64,000 nt of DNA from the NCBI RefSeq assembly GCF_046250175.1, contig NZ_CP176468.1; one strand, given 5' to 3'. The stretch's first letter is position 1; every line of letters begins with the position of its first letter. Both the position numbers and the translations under genes were made by a program. This stretch comes from Psychromonas sp030397575 (GTDB lineage Bacteria > Pseudomonadota > Gammaproteobacteria > Enterobacterales > Psychromonadaceae). Positions 36,287-45,145 of this stretch are shown piece after piece. Below the pieces are notes generated by a model. The model was given only the letters and a program-made list of their open reading frames with translations. It was not told the origin of the DNA and did not search any database.

Positions 36287-37423
36287 ATGTATGCATTGGT
36301 TAATGGCATTATTTATAGCCCTGAATCAGTTCTAACTGATCACGCAGTGATTATTGAAGGGCAATTAATTAACGCGATTGTACCTGTTGCAGACCTGCCA
36401 TCATCATTAGCGAAAATAGATCTACAGGGACAACACTTGAGCCCTGGTTTTATCGATTTACAACTTAATGGTTGTGGCGGAGTGATGTTTAATGGCTCTG
36501 AAAGTGAGCAAACACTATCAATAATGCATTCTGCAAACCTTAAGTCTGGCACAACAAGCTTTCTACCAACGTTTATTACAGATAGTGACCAAGGCATCGA
36601 AAAAGCCATGGCTGCGACGCGTCAATATATGCAAACCACCAGCAATCAAGTATTAGGTTTACATCTAGAAGGTCCCTATATCAGCCATGAAAAAAAAGGG
36701 ATCCACCCAGCTCAATGGATACGTCCTGCTGAAGCTGAAATGGTAGATCTAATTTGTAAAAATGCAGATATCGTAGCGCAGATTACTATCGCGCCAGAAA
36801 AAATGCCCCTTGAATTTATTAAACAATTGAGTGATGCCGGTATTGTTGTATCACTTGGTCACAGTAATGCGAATTACCAACAAGCAACTTTAGCGATTGA
36901 GCAAGGTGCTAGTTTTGCAACGCATCTATTTAATGCCATGTCTCCTATGACAGGAAGAGAACCAGGCATGGTTGGTGCTATTTACGATCACCAACTGTAT
37001 GCGGGTATTATTGTTGATGGTTTCCATGTCGCTTACGAAAATATACGCATCTCCAAACGTTTGATGGGTGATAAACTTATCTTAGTGACCGATGCTACCG
37101 CACCAGCAGGCGCTGATATTGAACAGTTTGATTTTGTAGGTACAGAAGTGTATTACAAAGATGGTAAGTGTGTCGGTAAAGATGGTACTTTAGGTGGTTC
37201 AGCAGTCACTATGATCGAGTCCATTCAACAATGTGTTGAACATGTTGGTATTCCGTTAGATGAAGCCATTAGAATGGCTAGTTACTACCCTGCTAAAGCG
37301 ATTGCAGTTGATCACAAGCTAGGCTCCATAACGGCCGGCAAGGTAGCTAATTTAACGATATTTGATCAACAATTTAATGTGACTGCCACCATTGTTAATG
37401 GATATCATCAACTTACAATTTAA
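36287..37423 (+). CDS. nagA: N-acetylglucosamine-6-phosphate deacetylase
   Basis: A 378-residue amidohydrolase that removes acetate from GlcNAc-6-phosphate. Metal and active-site motifs are GLHLEGPYIS (Glu), VSLGHSNANY (His), FATHLFNAMSP (His) and the catalytic Asp in LVTDATAPAG. Family length and order agree. AAAGGAGAA lies before the ATG. It supplies NagB with substrate and lies 28 bp before nagC. Confidence 0.97.
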   Translation: MYALVNGIIYSPESVLTDHAVIIEGQLINAIVPVADLPSSLAKIDLQGQHLSPGFIDLQLNGCGGVMFNGSESEQTLSIMHSANLKSGTTSFLPTFITDSDQGIEKAMAATRQYMQTTSNQVLGLHLEGPYISHEKKGIHPAQWIRPAEAEMVDLICKNADIVAQITIAPEKMPLEFIKQLSDAGIVVSLGHSNANYQQATLAIEQGASFATHLFNAMSPMTGREPGMVGAIYDHQLYAGIIVDGFHVAYENIRISKRLMGDKLILVTDATAPAGADIEQFDFVGTEVYYKDGKCVGKDGTLGGSAVTMIESIQQCVEHVGIPLDEAIRMASYYPAKAIAVDHKLGSITAGKVANLTIFDQQFNVTATIVNGYHQLTI

Positions 37424-37451
37424 TGCATTGATATGTAAAGGAAGAGAATGA

Positions 37452-38684
37452 ATGAATGTCGGGGATCAGGCAAACACACCAAACACTATCGTTAACCTTG
37501 ATCAGGTAAAACAACTTAATAGTGCAACTATTTATAAAGTTATCGAACAGTATGCCCCTATTTCTCGTGTAAAAATAGCTAAAGTAAGTAGTCTGGCTCC
37601 TGCCAGTGTGACTAAAATAACCCGCCAGTTAATGGAAAACGGTTTAATCTCTGAAGTCGATTTACAAGCATCAACCGGAGGCCGACGTGCTATCTCTCTC
37701 GCTCCCAATGCCCACAACATTAATGTTATTGCAATCAAACTAGGAAAAAGCCTGTTATCTATTGCACATTATAAGTTATCTGGAGAAAAACTCCTGAGTA
37801 AACAAATCAATGTGCCAACGGTATCTGATAGCGCGGCTTTGATAGATTTTTTCATTTCTGAAATCGCTAAGTTTATAACTCAACCGACCTTAATCAATGA
37901 AAAAATATCAGCTATTTCTATGACCATCTCTGGTTTAGTTAACCCTAAAACAGGGGTTGTTATTTACCATTCAACTTCCCCGTTGCAAAACACTCCTTTA
38001 GTTAAAGAGATAGAACAGGCCTTTAATATCCCAACCTTTATTGGCAACCATACGCGTTGCTTAGCATTGGCAGAACATTACTTTGGTGCCACTCGACAGT
38101 GTCAGGACTCTATCTTAGTTAGCGTCCATCATGGTGTTGGTTCAGGTGTCATCATGGAAGGAAAAGTACTGTTAGGTAAAAGTTGTAATATTGGAGAGAT
38201 TGGCCATATTCAAATCAATTCTCTAGGTAAACAATGTCATTGCGGCAATATTGGGTGTTTAGAAACAGAAGTAAGTGATAATGCCATCTTTGACAAAGTT
38301 AAAACAGCGATTGCGGCAGGTAGCCCTTCTTCGCTCAGTACTTCCGATTTTACTATTGACGATATCTACTTAGCAGCAGCGAATAAAGATCCTTTATGCC
38401 AGGCAATAGTGCAACAAGCTGCCACCTATTTAGGCAAGAGTATTGCTATCTTAGTGAATCTATTAAGTCCGGAAAAGATTGTGATCACAGGTAAGATTAT
38501 TTTATCCGGCAACTTAGTGTTCGATACAATTAAACAATGTACTGATACTCAAACCCTACCTGATTTTCACCATCAACTATCAGTGATTCCCACTGAATTA
38601 ACAGCAGACCTAACACTCGCGGCTTTTGCTTTAACCAAACAAGCCATTTATGAAGGCGATCTACTACAACGAATTAAAGTTTAA
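37452..38684 (+). CDS. nagC: ROK-family repressor NagC
   Basis: A 410-residue transcription factor. A winged helix-turn-helix at about 20-80 (APISRVKIAKVSSLAPASVTKITRQLMENGLI) precedes the ROK sugar-kinase-like domain with the zinc motif CHCGNIGCLETE near 266 and GEIGHIQIN. Like E. coli NagC it should bind GlcNAc-6-phosphate and repress the nag genes. It is the last gene of nagBAC and converges with clpB. The related repressor Mlc has the same fold, but the operon context favours NagC. Confidence 0.93.
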   Translation: MNVGDQANTPNTIVNLDQVKQLNSATIYKVIEQYAPISRVKIAKVSSLAPASVTKITRQLMENGLISEVDLQASTGGRRAISLAPNAHNINVIAIKLGKSLLSIAHYKLSGEKLLSKQINVPTVSDSAALIDFFISEIAKFITQPTLINEKISAISMTISGLVNPKTGVVIYHSTSPLQNTPLVKEIEQAFNIPTFIGNHTRCLALAEHYFGATRQCQDSILVSVHHGVGSGVIMEGKVLLGKSCNIGEIGHIQINSLGKQCHCGNIGCLETEVSDNAIFDKVKTAIAAGSPSSLSTSDFTIDDIYLAAANKDPLCQAIVQQAATYLGKSIAILVNLLSPEKIVITGKIILSGNLVFDTIKQCTDTQTLPDFHHQLSVIPTELTADLTLAAFALTKQAIYEGDLLQRIKV

Positions 38685-38690
38685 GGCTTT

Positions 38691-38727
38691 AAAACAAAAA
38701 AACCTGAACAATAATGCTCAGGTTTTT
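38691..38727. terminator. Shared terminator between nagC and clpB
   Basis: AACCTGA and TCAGGTT form a stem with a 10-nt loop. Five T follow on the plus strand (nagC), and the minus strand (clpB) also has a T run. It appears to act in both directions. Confidence 0.8.
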
Positions 38728-38751
38728 AAATGGTCGTTTTTTTTGAGCGAA

Positions 38752-41322
38752 CTACTGCTCGACAAATACCAGTTGCCCATCTTTCACATCCACTAAAATA
38801 GGATGGCTAGTACTTAACTCACCGGATAAAATTTTCTGTGCTAAAGCATTTTCTAGTAGCTGCTGTATTGCACGTTTTAATGGTCGAGCACCATAAGCTG
38901 GGTCATAACCCGCTTCTACTAATAACTCAATAGACGCATCATTAAACATCAACTGGTACCCTTTTGCTTTCAAACGAGTTTGTAACGTATGAAGCTGAAT
39001 CGTCGCAATCGATTTAATGTGTTTTTCACTTAATGGGTGGAATACCACTGTTTCATCGATACGATTTAAGAACTCAGGTTTAAAATGATTTCCTAAAATA
39101 GTTAATAACTGATTCTTAACATCATCATAAGCGGCTCGCGGAAACGCATTTTGTATCACTTCTGAGCCAATATTCGAGGTCATAATAATCACAGTATTAC
39201 GGAAATCAACAGTACGTCCTTGACCATCAGTCAAACGTCCATCATCTAATACTTGTAACAAAATATTAAACACATCTGGATGCGCTTTCTCTATTTCGTC
39301 CAATAAAATGACAGAATAAGGTTTACGTCTTACTGCTTCGGTTAAATACCCACCTTCGTCATACCCCACATAACCAGGAGGTGCGCCTACTAAGCGAGAT
39401 ACCGCATGTTTCTCCATAAACTCTGACATATCGATACGCACCATATTATCAACACTATCAAAGAGGAAACTTGCTAATGCTTTACAAGACTCAGTTTTAC
39501 CTACCCCCGTTGGACCTAAGAATAAAAATGAGCCTATCGGGCGATTTGGATCACTTAGTCCAGCACGGCTTCGGCGAATAGCATTAGAAACAGCTTCAAT
39601 CGCTTCATTTTGTCCAACCACTTGCGAATGTAAGTGTTTTTCCATTTTTAATAATTTATCACGCTCACCTTCGAGCATTTTAGACACAGGGATCCCAGTC
39701 CAATGCGCTAAGATATCGGCAATTTCATTCTCAGTCACAGAATGTTTTAGCAGTGTCATTTCTTGCATTTCAGCTTGAGAAGCAAGATCTAACTGCTTTT
39801 CTAAATCAGGAATACGACCATATTGCAATTCAGACATACGCGTTAAATCCGCAGCACGACTGGCGACCTCAAGGTCTAAACGAGCTTGTTCTAGGGCTTG
39901 TTTAATATTTTGAGTACCCGATAAGGCGGCTTTTTCAGTTTTCCATACTTCATCGAGTTCTTTATATTCTTTGCCTTTGCTTTTAAGAGTTTGGTCTAAA
40001 TCACTTAAACGTTGCAAACTTGCTTCATCTGTCGCATTTTGTAATGACTTTTGCTCCACGGTTAATTGAATTATTTTACGGCCTAATTTATCTAAATTCT
40101 CCGGCTTAGAATCCATTTGTAAACGGATACTAGATGCAGCTTCATCAATTAAATCAATAGCTTTATCAGGTAATTGGCGGTCCGAAATATAACGATGTGA
40201 CAAAGTCGCCGCCGCAACAATTGCCGGATCTGTTATTTGCACCTTATGATGTAGCTCATAACGCTCTTTCAAACCACGTAGAATAGCGATGGTATCTTCG
40301 ACAGTAGGTTCATCAACTTGTACTTTCTGAAAACGACGCTCTAATGCCGCATCTTTCTCAATATACTGACGATATTCATCTAAGGTTGTTGCGCCTACAC
40401 AATGTAATTCACCTCGGGCTAAAGCTGGTTTCAACATGTTACTAGCATCCATTGCGCCATCGCCTTTACCTGCGCCGACCATGGTATGTAACTCATCAAT
40501 GAATAGGATCACTTGCCCTTCTTCTTTAGCGAGTTCAGCTAATACACCTTTTAGGCGCTCTTCAAACTCACCTCGATATTTAGCCCCTGCAATTAGCGAC
40601 CCCATATCCAATGATAGAACGCGTTTATTTTTTAAACCTTCAGGTACTTCACCATTAATAATTCGTTGGGCAAGCCCCTCTACAATTGCGGTTTTACCTA
40701 CACCTGGTTCACCAATGATCACTGGATTATTTTTAGTACGACGTTGTAATACCTGCACCATACGGCGCACTTCATCATCACGACCAATCACAGGATCTAG
40801 TTTACCTGCTGCGGCGCGTTCAGTAAGGTCGATAGTATATTTATCTAATACTTTTTCAGGGCCATCGATATCATCGACATGCTGACCTTGACGAATTTTC
40901 TTTAAAGACTCTTCGACTTTTTGCTTCGTCAGACCTAACTCATTGAGTACTTTTCCTAATTCACCTTTATCTTCGCACACTGCCACTAAAAACAGTTCAG
41001 AAGAGATGAATTTATCTTTTGCTTTTTGAGCATATTTATCGCACAGGTTGAAGGTAATACCCAGCTGACTTGATAGCTGCACATCCCCACCGATGCCAGA
41101 TACTTTAGGTAATTTATCGAGCATAGTTGATAGTTGTGAGCGCAGTAGATTTATATTAATTTCAAGATCAGACAAGATACCGCGGATTGCTCCACCGTCT
41201 TGATTTAACATGGCTAACAGAACATGCGTGGCCTCAATATATTGATGGTCACGACCTAGTGCAATAGACTGAGCATCAGCTAATGCTAATTGAAATTTAC
41301 TGGTTAATTTATCTAAACGCAT
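38752..41322 (-). CDS. clpB: ClpB disaggregase
   Basis: An 856-residue AAA+ chaperone that resolves protein aggregates with DnaK. The N-domain (1-145) is followed by NBD1 with Walker A GEPGVGKT near 205 and Walker B VILFIDELHTMVGAG. The long coiled-coil middle domain (about 400-525) and NBD2 with GPTGVGKTESCKAL near 605 follow. The last part has the C-terminal PAYGARPLKRAIQQ motif. The middle domain separates it from ClpA and ClpC. Order bamD/rluD-pgeF-clpB is as in E. coli. A heat-shock promoter is visible at 41354-41381. Confidence 0.98.
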   Translation of the reverse strand: MRLDKLTSKFQLALADAQSIALGRDHQYIEATHVLLAMLNQDGGAIRGILSDLEININLLRSQLSTMLDKLPKVSGIGGDVQLSSQLGITFNLCDKYAQKAKDKFISSELFLVAVCEDKGELGKVLNELGLTKQKVEESLKKIRQGQHVDDIDGPEKVLDKYTIDLTERAAAGKLDPVIGRDDEVRRMVQVLQRRTKNNPVIIGEPGVGKTAIVEGLAQRIINGEVPEGLKNKRVLSLDMGSLIAGAKYRGEFEERLKGVLAELAKEEGQVILFIDELHTMVGAGKGDGAMDASNMLKPALARGELHCVGATTLDEYRQYIEKDAALERRFQKVQVDEPTVEDTIAILRGLKERYELHHKVQITDPAIVAAATLSHRYISDRQLPDKAIDLIDEAASSIRLQMDSKPENLDKLGRKIIQLTVEQKSLQNATDEASLQRLSDLDQTLKSKGKEYKELDEVWKTEKAALSGTQNIKQALEQARLDLEVASRAADLTRMSELQYGRIPDLEKQLDLASQAEMQEMTLLKHSVTENEIADILAHWTGIPVSKMLEGERDKLLKMEKHLHSQVVGQNEAIEAVSNAIRRSRAGLSDPNRPIGSFLFLGPTGVGKTESCKALASFLFDSVDNMVRIDMSEFMEKHAVSRLVGAPPGYVGYDEGGYLTEAVRRKPYSVILLDEIEKAHPDVFNILLQVLDDGRLTDGQGRTVDFRNTVIIMTSNIGSEVIQNAFPRAAYDDVKNQLLTILGNHFKPEFLNRIDETVVFHPLSEKHIKSIATIQLHTLQTRLKAKGYQLMFNDASIELLVEAGYDPAYGARPLKRAIQQLLENALAQKILSGELSTSHPILVDVKDGQLVFVEQ

Positions 41323-41353
41323 CTTAATTCTCCCAACAAAGATTACTCTTTAT

Positions 41354-41381
41354 AAATGGGTATAAAGATTATAAATTCAAG
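41354..41381 (-). promoter_or_regulatory. clpB: Sigma-32 heat-shock promoter of clpB
   Basis: On the minus strand CTTGAAT (41381-41375), 14 bp, and CCCATTT (41360-41354) match the sigma-32 consensus CTTGAAA-N13/14-CCCATNT. The predicted start is about 25 bp upstream of the ATG, and GGGAG gives the ribosome binding site. ClpB is a classical heat-shock gene, which supports the call. Confidence 0.85.
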
Positions 41382-41386
41382 GTCGT

Positions 41387-41546
41387 TCCAATTATATTAA
41401 ATAAGTAATGCAAATTTTGCGGAGGAAAGAGGATTTCATTCACGGCGTAATGTGAGTTAACCAGTTGTTATATTTATGAAAATAACAACAATAAGATAAG
41501 TTATTTTAACCAGAAAAATAGATCAATTAATTAGCATGATTGGTAT
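41387..41546 (+). repeat. TIR repeat family, copy A (about 160 bp)
   Basis: Left end CCAATTATATTAAATAAGT, right end TTAATTAGCATGATTGGTAT; the right end inverted reads ATACCAATCATGCTAATTAA and resembles the left. The interior shares AAATTTTGC, GGCGTAAT and AAGTTATTTTAAC with copies B and C. An internal hairpin GTTGTTAT/ATAACAAC lies at 41465-41489. It lies between pgeF and clpB, 5 bp upstream of the clpB -35 box. There is no coding potential. Confidence 0.75.
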
Positions 41547-41636
41547 AAATTAAAAATAAATTGTGCGATTAACAAGCGCCAATTGCCTCTTATTTAATCA
41601 GCACAACGTTAATCAAGGAAAGAAAAGGCGTTAGGG

Positions 41637-42380
41637 TTAACCTAAATAGATAAATGTTGCTAAGCGCCCTGTTTGACCATCTCGGCGGTAGGAATAAAAT
41701 AAACTTGAGTCACTGTAAGTGCATAATGGCGTGGCGCTAATATTAATGCCAGCAAAAGAGGTTAAACGCAGTCTTGCTAAAGCGTGTAAATCAGCAAACC
41801 ATTTGCTAGGAGAGCCTGCAATGAAAGCGTGTGCAGCTAATGGATTATGTTCCACAAATAAGCAACGCACTTCATCACCAACCTCAAAAGCATCAGGACC
41901 AATACAAGGACCTAACCACACGAGTAATTGTTGAGTAGGTATTTCCAGTTCTTTACAAATATCAGTGATGCTATTTTCGATGATGCCGTCATATAAACCA
42001 CGCCAGCCTGCATGTATTGCAGCAACGAAGGAGCCTTGTTTATCAGTGACTAATACAGGCAAACAGTCCGCAGTCATCACCACACATGTGCGTTGTGGTG
42101 AGGTTGTCCAACTCGCATCAGCGTCAATACCTTGCTCAGTTGAAGGGAATACCTTTATTAATCTATTACTGTGGGTTTGATTCAACCAACAAAAGTCGCC
42201 AGCACCCTGTGCTTGCTCACTCAGTAATCGGCGGTTAGTCATAACCGCTTGTGGATCATCTTGTACATGTAAACCTAAGTTCAACCCCGTGTACTGTTGC
42301 TCACTCACTCCACCTAAACGAGTGGTAGAGTAAGCATGTACATGAGCAGGAGCATCCCAATTAGGTTTAATTAATTGCAT
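41637..42380 (-). CDS. pgeF: Multicopper-polyphenol-oxidase-fold purine nucleoside phosphorylase (PgeF/YfiH)
   Basis: A 247-residue protein of the YfiH/DUF152 family. The metal-binding motifs CVVMTADCLPVLVTD, VAAIHAGWRGLYDGI and WLGPCIGPDAFEVG are clear. Homologues phosphorolyse adenosine/inosine, and in E. coli correct errors in peptidoglycan stems. It lies 8 bp after rluD and so is probably in the same transcript. Length agrees with E. coli YfiH (243). The intergenic DNA after its stop holds repeat copy A. Confidence 0.94.
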   Translation of the reverse strand: MQLIKPNWDAPAHVHAYSTTRLGGVSEQQYTGLNLGLHVQDDPQAVMTNRRLLSEQAQGAGDFCWLNQTHSNRLIKVFPSTEQGIDADASWTTSPQRTCVVMTADCLPVLVTDKQGSFVAAIHAGWRGLYDGIIENSITDICKELEIPTQQLLVWLGPCIGPDAFEVGDEVRCLFVEHNPLAAHAFIAGSPSKWFADLHALARLRLTSFAGINISATPLCTYSDSSLFYSYRRDGQTGRLATFIYLG

Positions 42381-42388
42381 AGCAGGAC

Positions 42389-43372
42389 TTAATAGTCTTG
42401 AGTTTGATTTTCATGTGCAATGGCATCAGCACGTAACGCAGCAGCTAACACTTTAAAATCTTCTGGTGGTTCTGCATGCCACTCCATCTCTTCACCTGTA
42501 ATAGGGTGATCTAAACGAAGCATAGTTGCGTGTAGCGCTTGACGTCTAAAGCCACGTAGTGCATTACTTAACTCTTCTGAAGCACCTTTTGGTGGACGAG
42601 GTCGGCCTCCGTAGACAGGATCACCTGCTAACACATGGCTAATAGACATCATGTGTACACGGATTTGGTGAGTACGGCCTGTTTCTAAGCGTAAACGTAA
42701 GCGCGTATGAGCACGGTATTTTTCTGAAATACGATAGTGCGTGATCGCTTCTTTACCGGCAGTATGATTGACAGCCATTTTAGTACGATGTACTTTATCT
42801 CGACCAATCGGTGCATCTACTTTACCACCAGCCGTAAAACAACCTGTTGCAATAGCATCATATTCACGCGTCATTTGGCGTGCTTGTAAACTAGTAACTA
42901 AATGCGTTTGAGCAGGTACGGTTTTAGCAACCACCATTAATCCCGATGTTTCTTTATCTAGACGATGCACAATACCGGCGCGTGGTACTTCAGCAATACT
43001 TGGATAATGATATAACAGTGCATTTAACAATGTACCACTCGCATTACCTGCACCAGGGTGAACAACTAACCCAGCTGGTTTGTTTATCACTAGAATATCT
43101 TCATCTTCATAAACAATGTCGATTTCAATTTTTTGCGCAACAAAAGTAACTTCATCTTTTAATTCTGCATTAACGTCTATGACTTGCCCTGTAAATACTT
43201 TTTCACGAGGAGTGGATGAGACCGCGCCATCGATTTTTACCAAACCGGCTAAAATCCACTCTTTGATACGAGAGCGTGAATAGTCAGGAAAAAGTGCTGC
43301 AACCGCTTGGTCTAATCGAAGTCCTAACTGTTCATCTGTTACTTCTGCAGTTAGGTGTATTGCTTGGCTCAT
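42389..43372 (-). CDS. rluD: 23S rRNA pseudouridine synthase D
   Basis: A 327-residue enzyme making pseudouridines 1911, 1915 and 1917 of 23S rRNA helix 69. An S4-like RNA-binding domain (about 15-75) is followed by the catalytic domain with Asp in IVHRLDKETSGLMVV (near 141), DEDILVINKPAGLVVHPG and RLRLRLETGRTHQIRVHM. It diverges from bamD and is followed by pgeF, as in E. coli. Both neighbours and the N-terminal S4 domain separate it from RluA and RluC. Confidence 0.96.
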   Translation of the reverse strand: MSQAIHLTAEVTDEQLGLRLDQAVAALFPDYSRSRIKEWILAGLVKIDGAVSSTPREKVFTGQVIDVNAELKDEVTFVAQKIEIDIVYEDEDILVINKPAGLVVHPGAGNASGTLLNALLYHYPSIAEVPRAGIVHRLDKETSGLMVVAKTVPAQTHLVTSLQARQMTREYDAIATGCFTAGGKVDAPIGRDKVHRTKMAVNHTAGKEAITHYRISEKYRAHTRLRLRLETGRTHQIRVHMMSISHVLAGDPVYGGRPRPPKGASEELSNALRGFRRQALHATMLRLDHPITGEEMEWHAEPPEDFKVLAAALRADAIAHENQTQDY

Positions 43373-43532
43373 AATGTTCTCTTCTTATAATATTGCGCTG
43401 TAATAATGTATTTTTTAAAAAGTATATCGTTTAACAACCTAATCTTGTCACATTTTGTCTTTTTTTACTTTTATTTCGTTCAACGATAGCTGATACTGTT
43501 ACTTTTTAATATTGGCCAACATTATAACACTT

Positions 43533-44324
43533 ATGAATAAAATCCTTAGACTAATAACGACCAGTTTTTTTATTGCCATTTTTATTTCGGGCTGTTCATC
43601 GAAAAAAAATACTAAACCCAAAGTAGCTGATAAACCGCCAGTGGCATTATATCAAGATGCATCTAATGCATTGGAATCAGCTAACTTTGAAAAAGCAGCT
43701 GAAATTTTAGAAGCCCTAGATAGCCGCTACCCATTTGGGCCTCACTCAGAGCAAGTACAATTAGATCTTATTTATGCTTACTATAAACAAGGTGACATGG
43801 CGCTTGCACTGGCAAACATAGACAAATTTATCCGTTTAAACCCAACCCATAAAGATTTGGATTATGTATATTACATGCGTGGTTTAACCAATCTAACCGT
43901 TGATGAACAATTTTTCCAAAACCTATTTGGTGTCGATCGTTTCAACCGAGATCAAAGTTACTCACAACGTGCTTTTAAAGATTTTAATCGTATTTTAAAA
44001 AGCTACCCAGATAGTGAATACGCTAAAGATGCACGTCAACGTATGGTTTACTTAAAAGACCGTGTAGCAAGATATGAAGTGGCTGTTGCTGAATGGTACA
44101 TCAAACGTGAAGCTTATATTGCTGCCATCAATCGAAGTAAAATAGTACTTAATAACTATCCTGATACAGAATCAGTAAAAGATGCGTTAGAGATTATGAT
44201 AGAAGCTTACGAAGAGTTAGGTTTAGAAGAGCCGAAGAAAAATGCATTGGCTATTTTAGCGTTAAATTACCCTGATAATAAGATAGTAAAACGCGGTGGA
44301 AGCCTGAAACTATTTGACTGGTAA
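43533..44324 (+). CDS. bamD: Outer-membrane assembly lipoprotein BamD
   Basis: A 263-residue lipoprotein with signal peptide and lipobox IFISGC, then five TPR-like repeats (QDASNALESANFEKAAEILEALDSRYPFG, LDLIYAYYKQGDMALALANIDKF, and so on) and the conserved MRGLTNL and FNRDQSYSQ segments. It is the essential partner of BamA in folding outer-membrane proteins. The start is the ATG at 43533; a TTG at 43512 would lengthen the signal and is rejected. It diverges from rluD by about 160 bp and ends at the hairpin at 44351. Confidence 0.96.
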   Translation: MNKILRLITTSFFIAIFISGCSSKKNTKPKVADKPPVALYQDASNALESANFEKAAEILEALDSRYPFGPHSEQVQLDLIYAYYKQGDMALALANIDKFIRLNPTHKDLDYVYYMRGLTNLTVDEQFFQNLFGVDRFNRDQSYSQRAFKDFNRILKSYPDSEYAKDARQRMVYLKDRVARYEVAVAEWYIKREAYIAAINRSKIVLNNYPDTESVKDALEIMIEAYEELGLEEPKKNALAILALNYPDNKIVKRGGSLKLFDW

Positions 44325-44345
44325 TATCCTTCGTTAGTATATAAA

Positions 44346-44374
44346 TAAAAAGGAGAACATAGTTCTCCTTTTTT
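44346..44374. terminator. Shared terminator of bamD and glnB
   Basis: AGGAGAAC-ATA-GTTCTCCT with five or more T on the plus side and a T run on the minus side. It lies 26 bp after the bamD stop. Confidence 0.88.
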
Positions 44375-44446
44375 GATCCGTTCACTAAATATTTAAAACA
44401 ATTACATTATAAAAATGTATTTATAATGATCTAATTGCGATAAAAA

Positions 44447-44785
44447 TTAAACAGCTTCACCATCTTCTTCACCAGTACGAATACGAATAACGCGCTCTAC
44501 TGAAGTTACAAAGATTTTACCGTCACCAATCTTACCTGTTTGAGCTGTTTTCATTATCGCTTCAATACAACGCTCGACATACTCTTTCTTTACCACCAAC
44601 TCGATTTTTACTTTTGGTAGAAAGTCGACCATATACTCAGCCCCACGATATAGTTCAGTGTGGCCTTTTTGACGACCAAAGCCTTTTACTTCTGATACTG
44701 TCATACCTGTAATATCGATGTCTGCTAGTGCTTCACGTACATCATCCATTTTAAATGGCTTAATAATCGCTTCAATTTTTTTCAT
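44447..44785 (-). CDS. glnB: Nitrogen regulatory protein P-II
   Basis: A 112-residue trimeric signal protein. The T-loop GHTELYRGAEYMVDFLPK carries the uridylylated Tyr51, and the B and C loops TAQTGKIGDGKIFV and VIRIRTGEEDGEAV are complete. It senses 2-oxoglutarate, ATP/ADP and glutamine and controls glutamine synthetase adenylylation and NtrB. No amtB adjoins it, and the sequence follows GlnB more than GlnK. Confidence 0.95.
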   Translation of the reverse strand: MKKIEAIIKPFKMDDVREALADIDITGMTVSEVKGFGRQKGHTELYRGAEYMVDFLPKVKIELVVKKEYVERCIEAIMKTAQTGKIGDGKIFVTSVERVIRIRTGEEDGEAV

Positions 44786-45080
44786 AATAAACTCTTAAGG
44801 TTAATTTCAACACTATCACTCAGGATAGTTTGTCATTTTAAATGCAATATCTAAGGGAAATTAACAAGCATACTACACTATTCATAATTCAATAAAAAAC
44901 AAACTTTCTAAGAGTGAGGGTTAAATACGTAGAAAATGTGATCTATTTTGAAATGAATTATACAAGCTGTTTTTGGGGAGCCTTTTCAGGCATTAATAAT
45001 AATATAAGCCATATTATTAGAACATAATAGTTACTTGATAATCTTGAAAACTACTTACTTATCCAAAATAATAATGATTA
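44786..45080. other. Spacer upstream of glnB
   Basis: About 295 bp with no gene recognised. It contains the glnB promoter region; no clear NtrC or sigma-54 boxes were found. It ends at the perfect hairpin at 45081. Confidence 0.45.
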
Positions 45081-45120
45081 AAAAAGGGGGGACAAATTTT
45101 TCAATTTGTCCCCCCTTTTT
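45081..45120. terminator. Perfect 18-bp hairpin terminator after pilY1
   Basis: AAAAAGGGGGGACAAATT and its exact complement surround a TTTC loop. A run of T closes either strand, so it can stop pilY1 (minus) and also plus-strand transcripts. It is 25 bp past the pilY1 stop. Confidence 0.92.
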
Positions 45121-45145
45121 AATGGTTCGCTAAGAAAACCATGAT

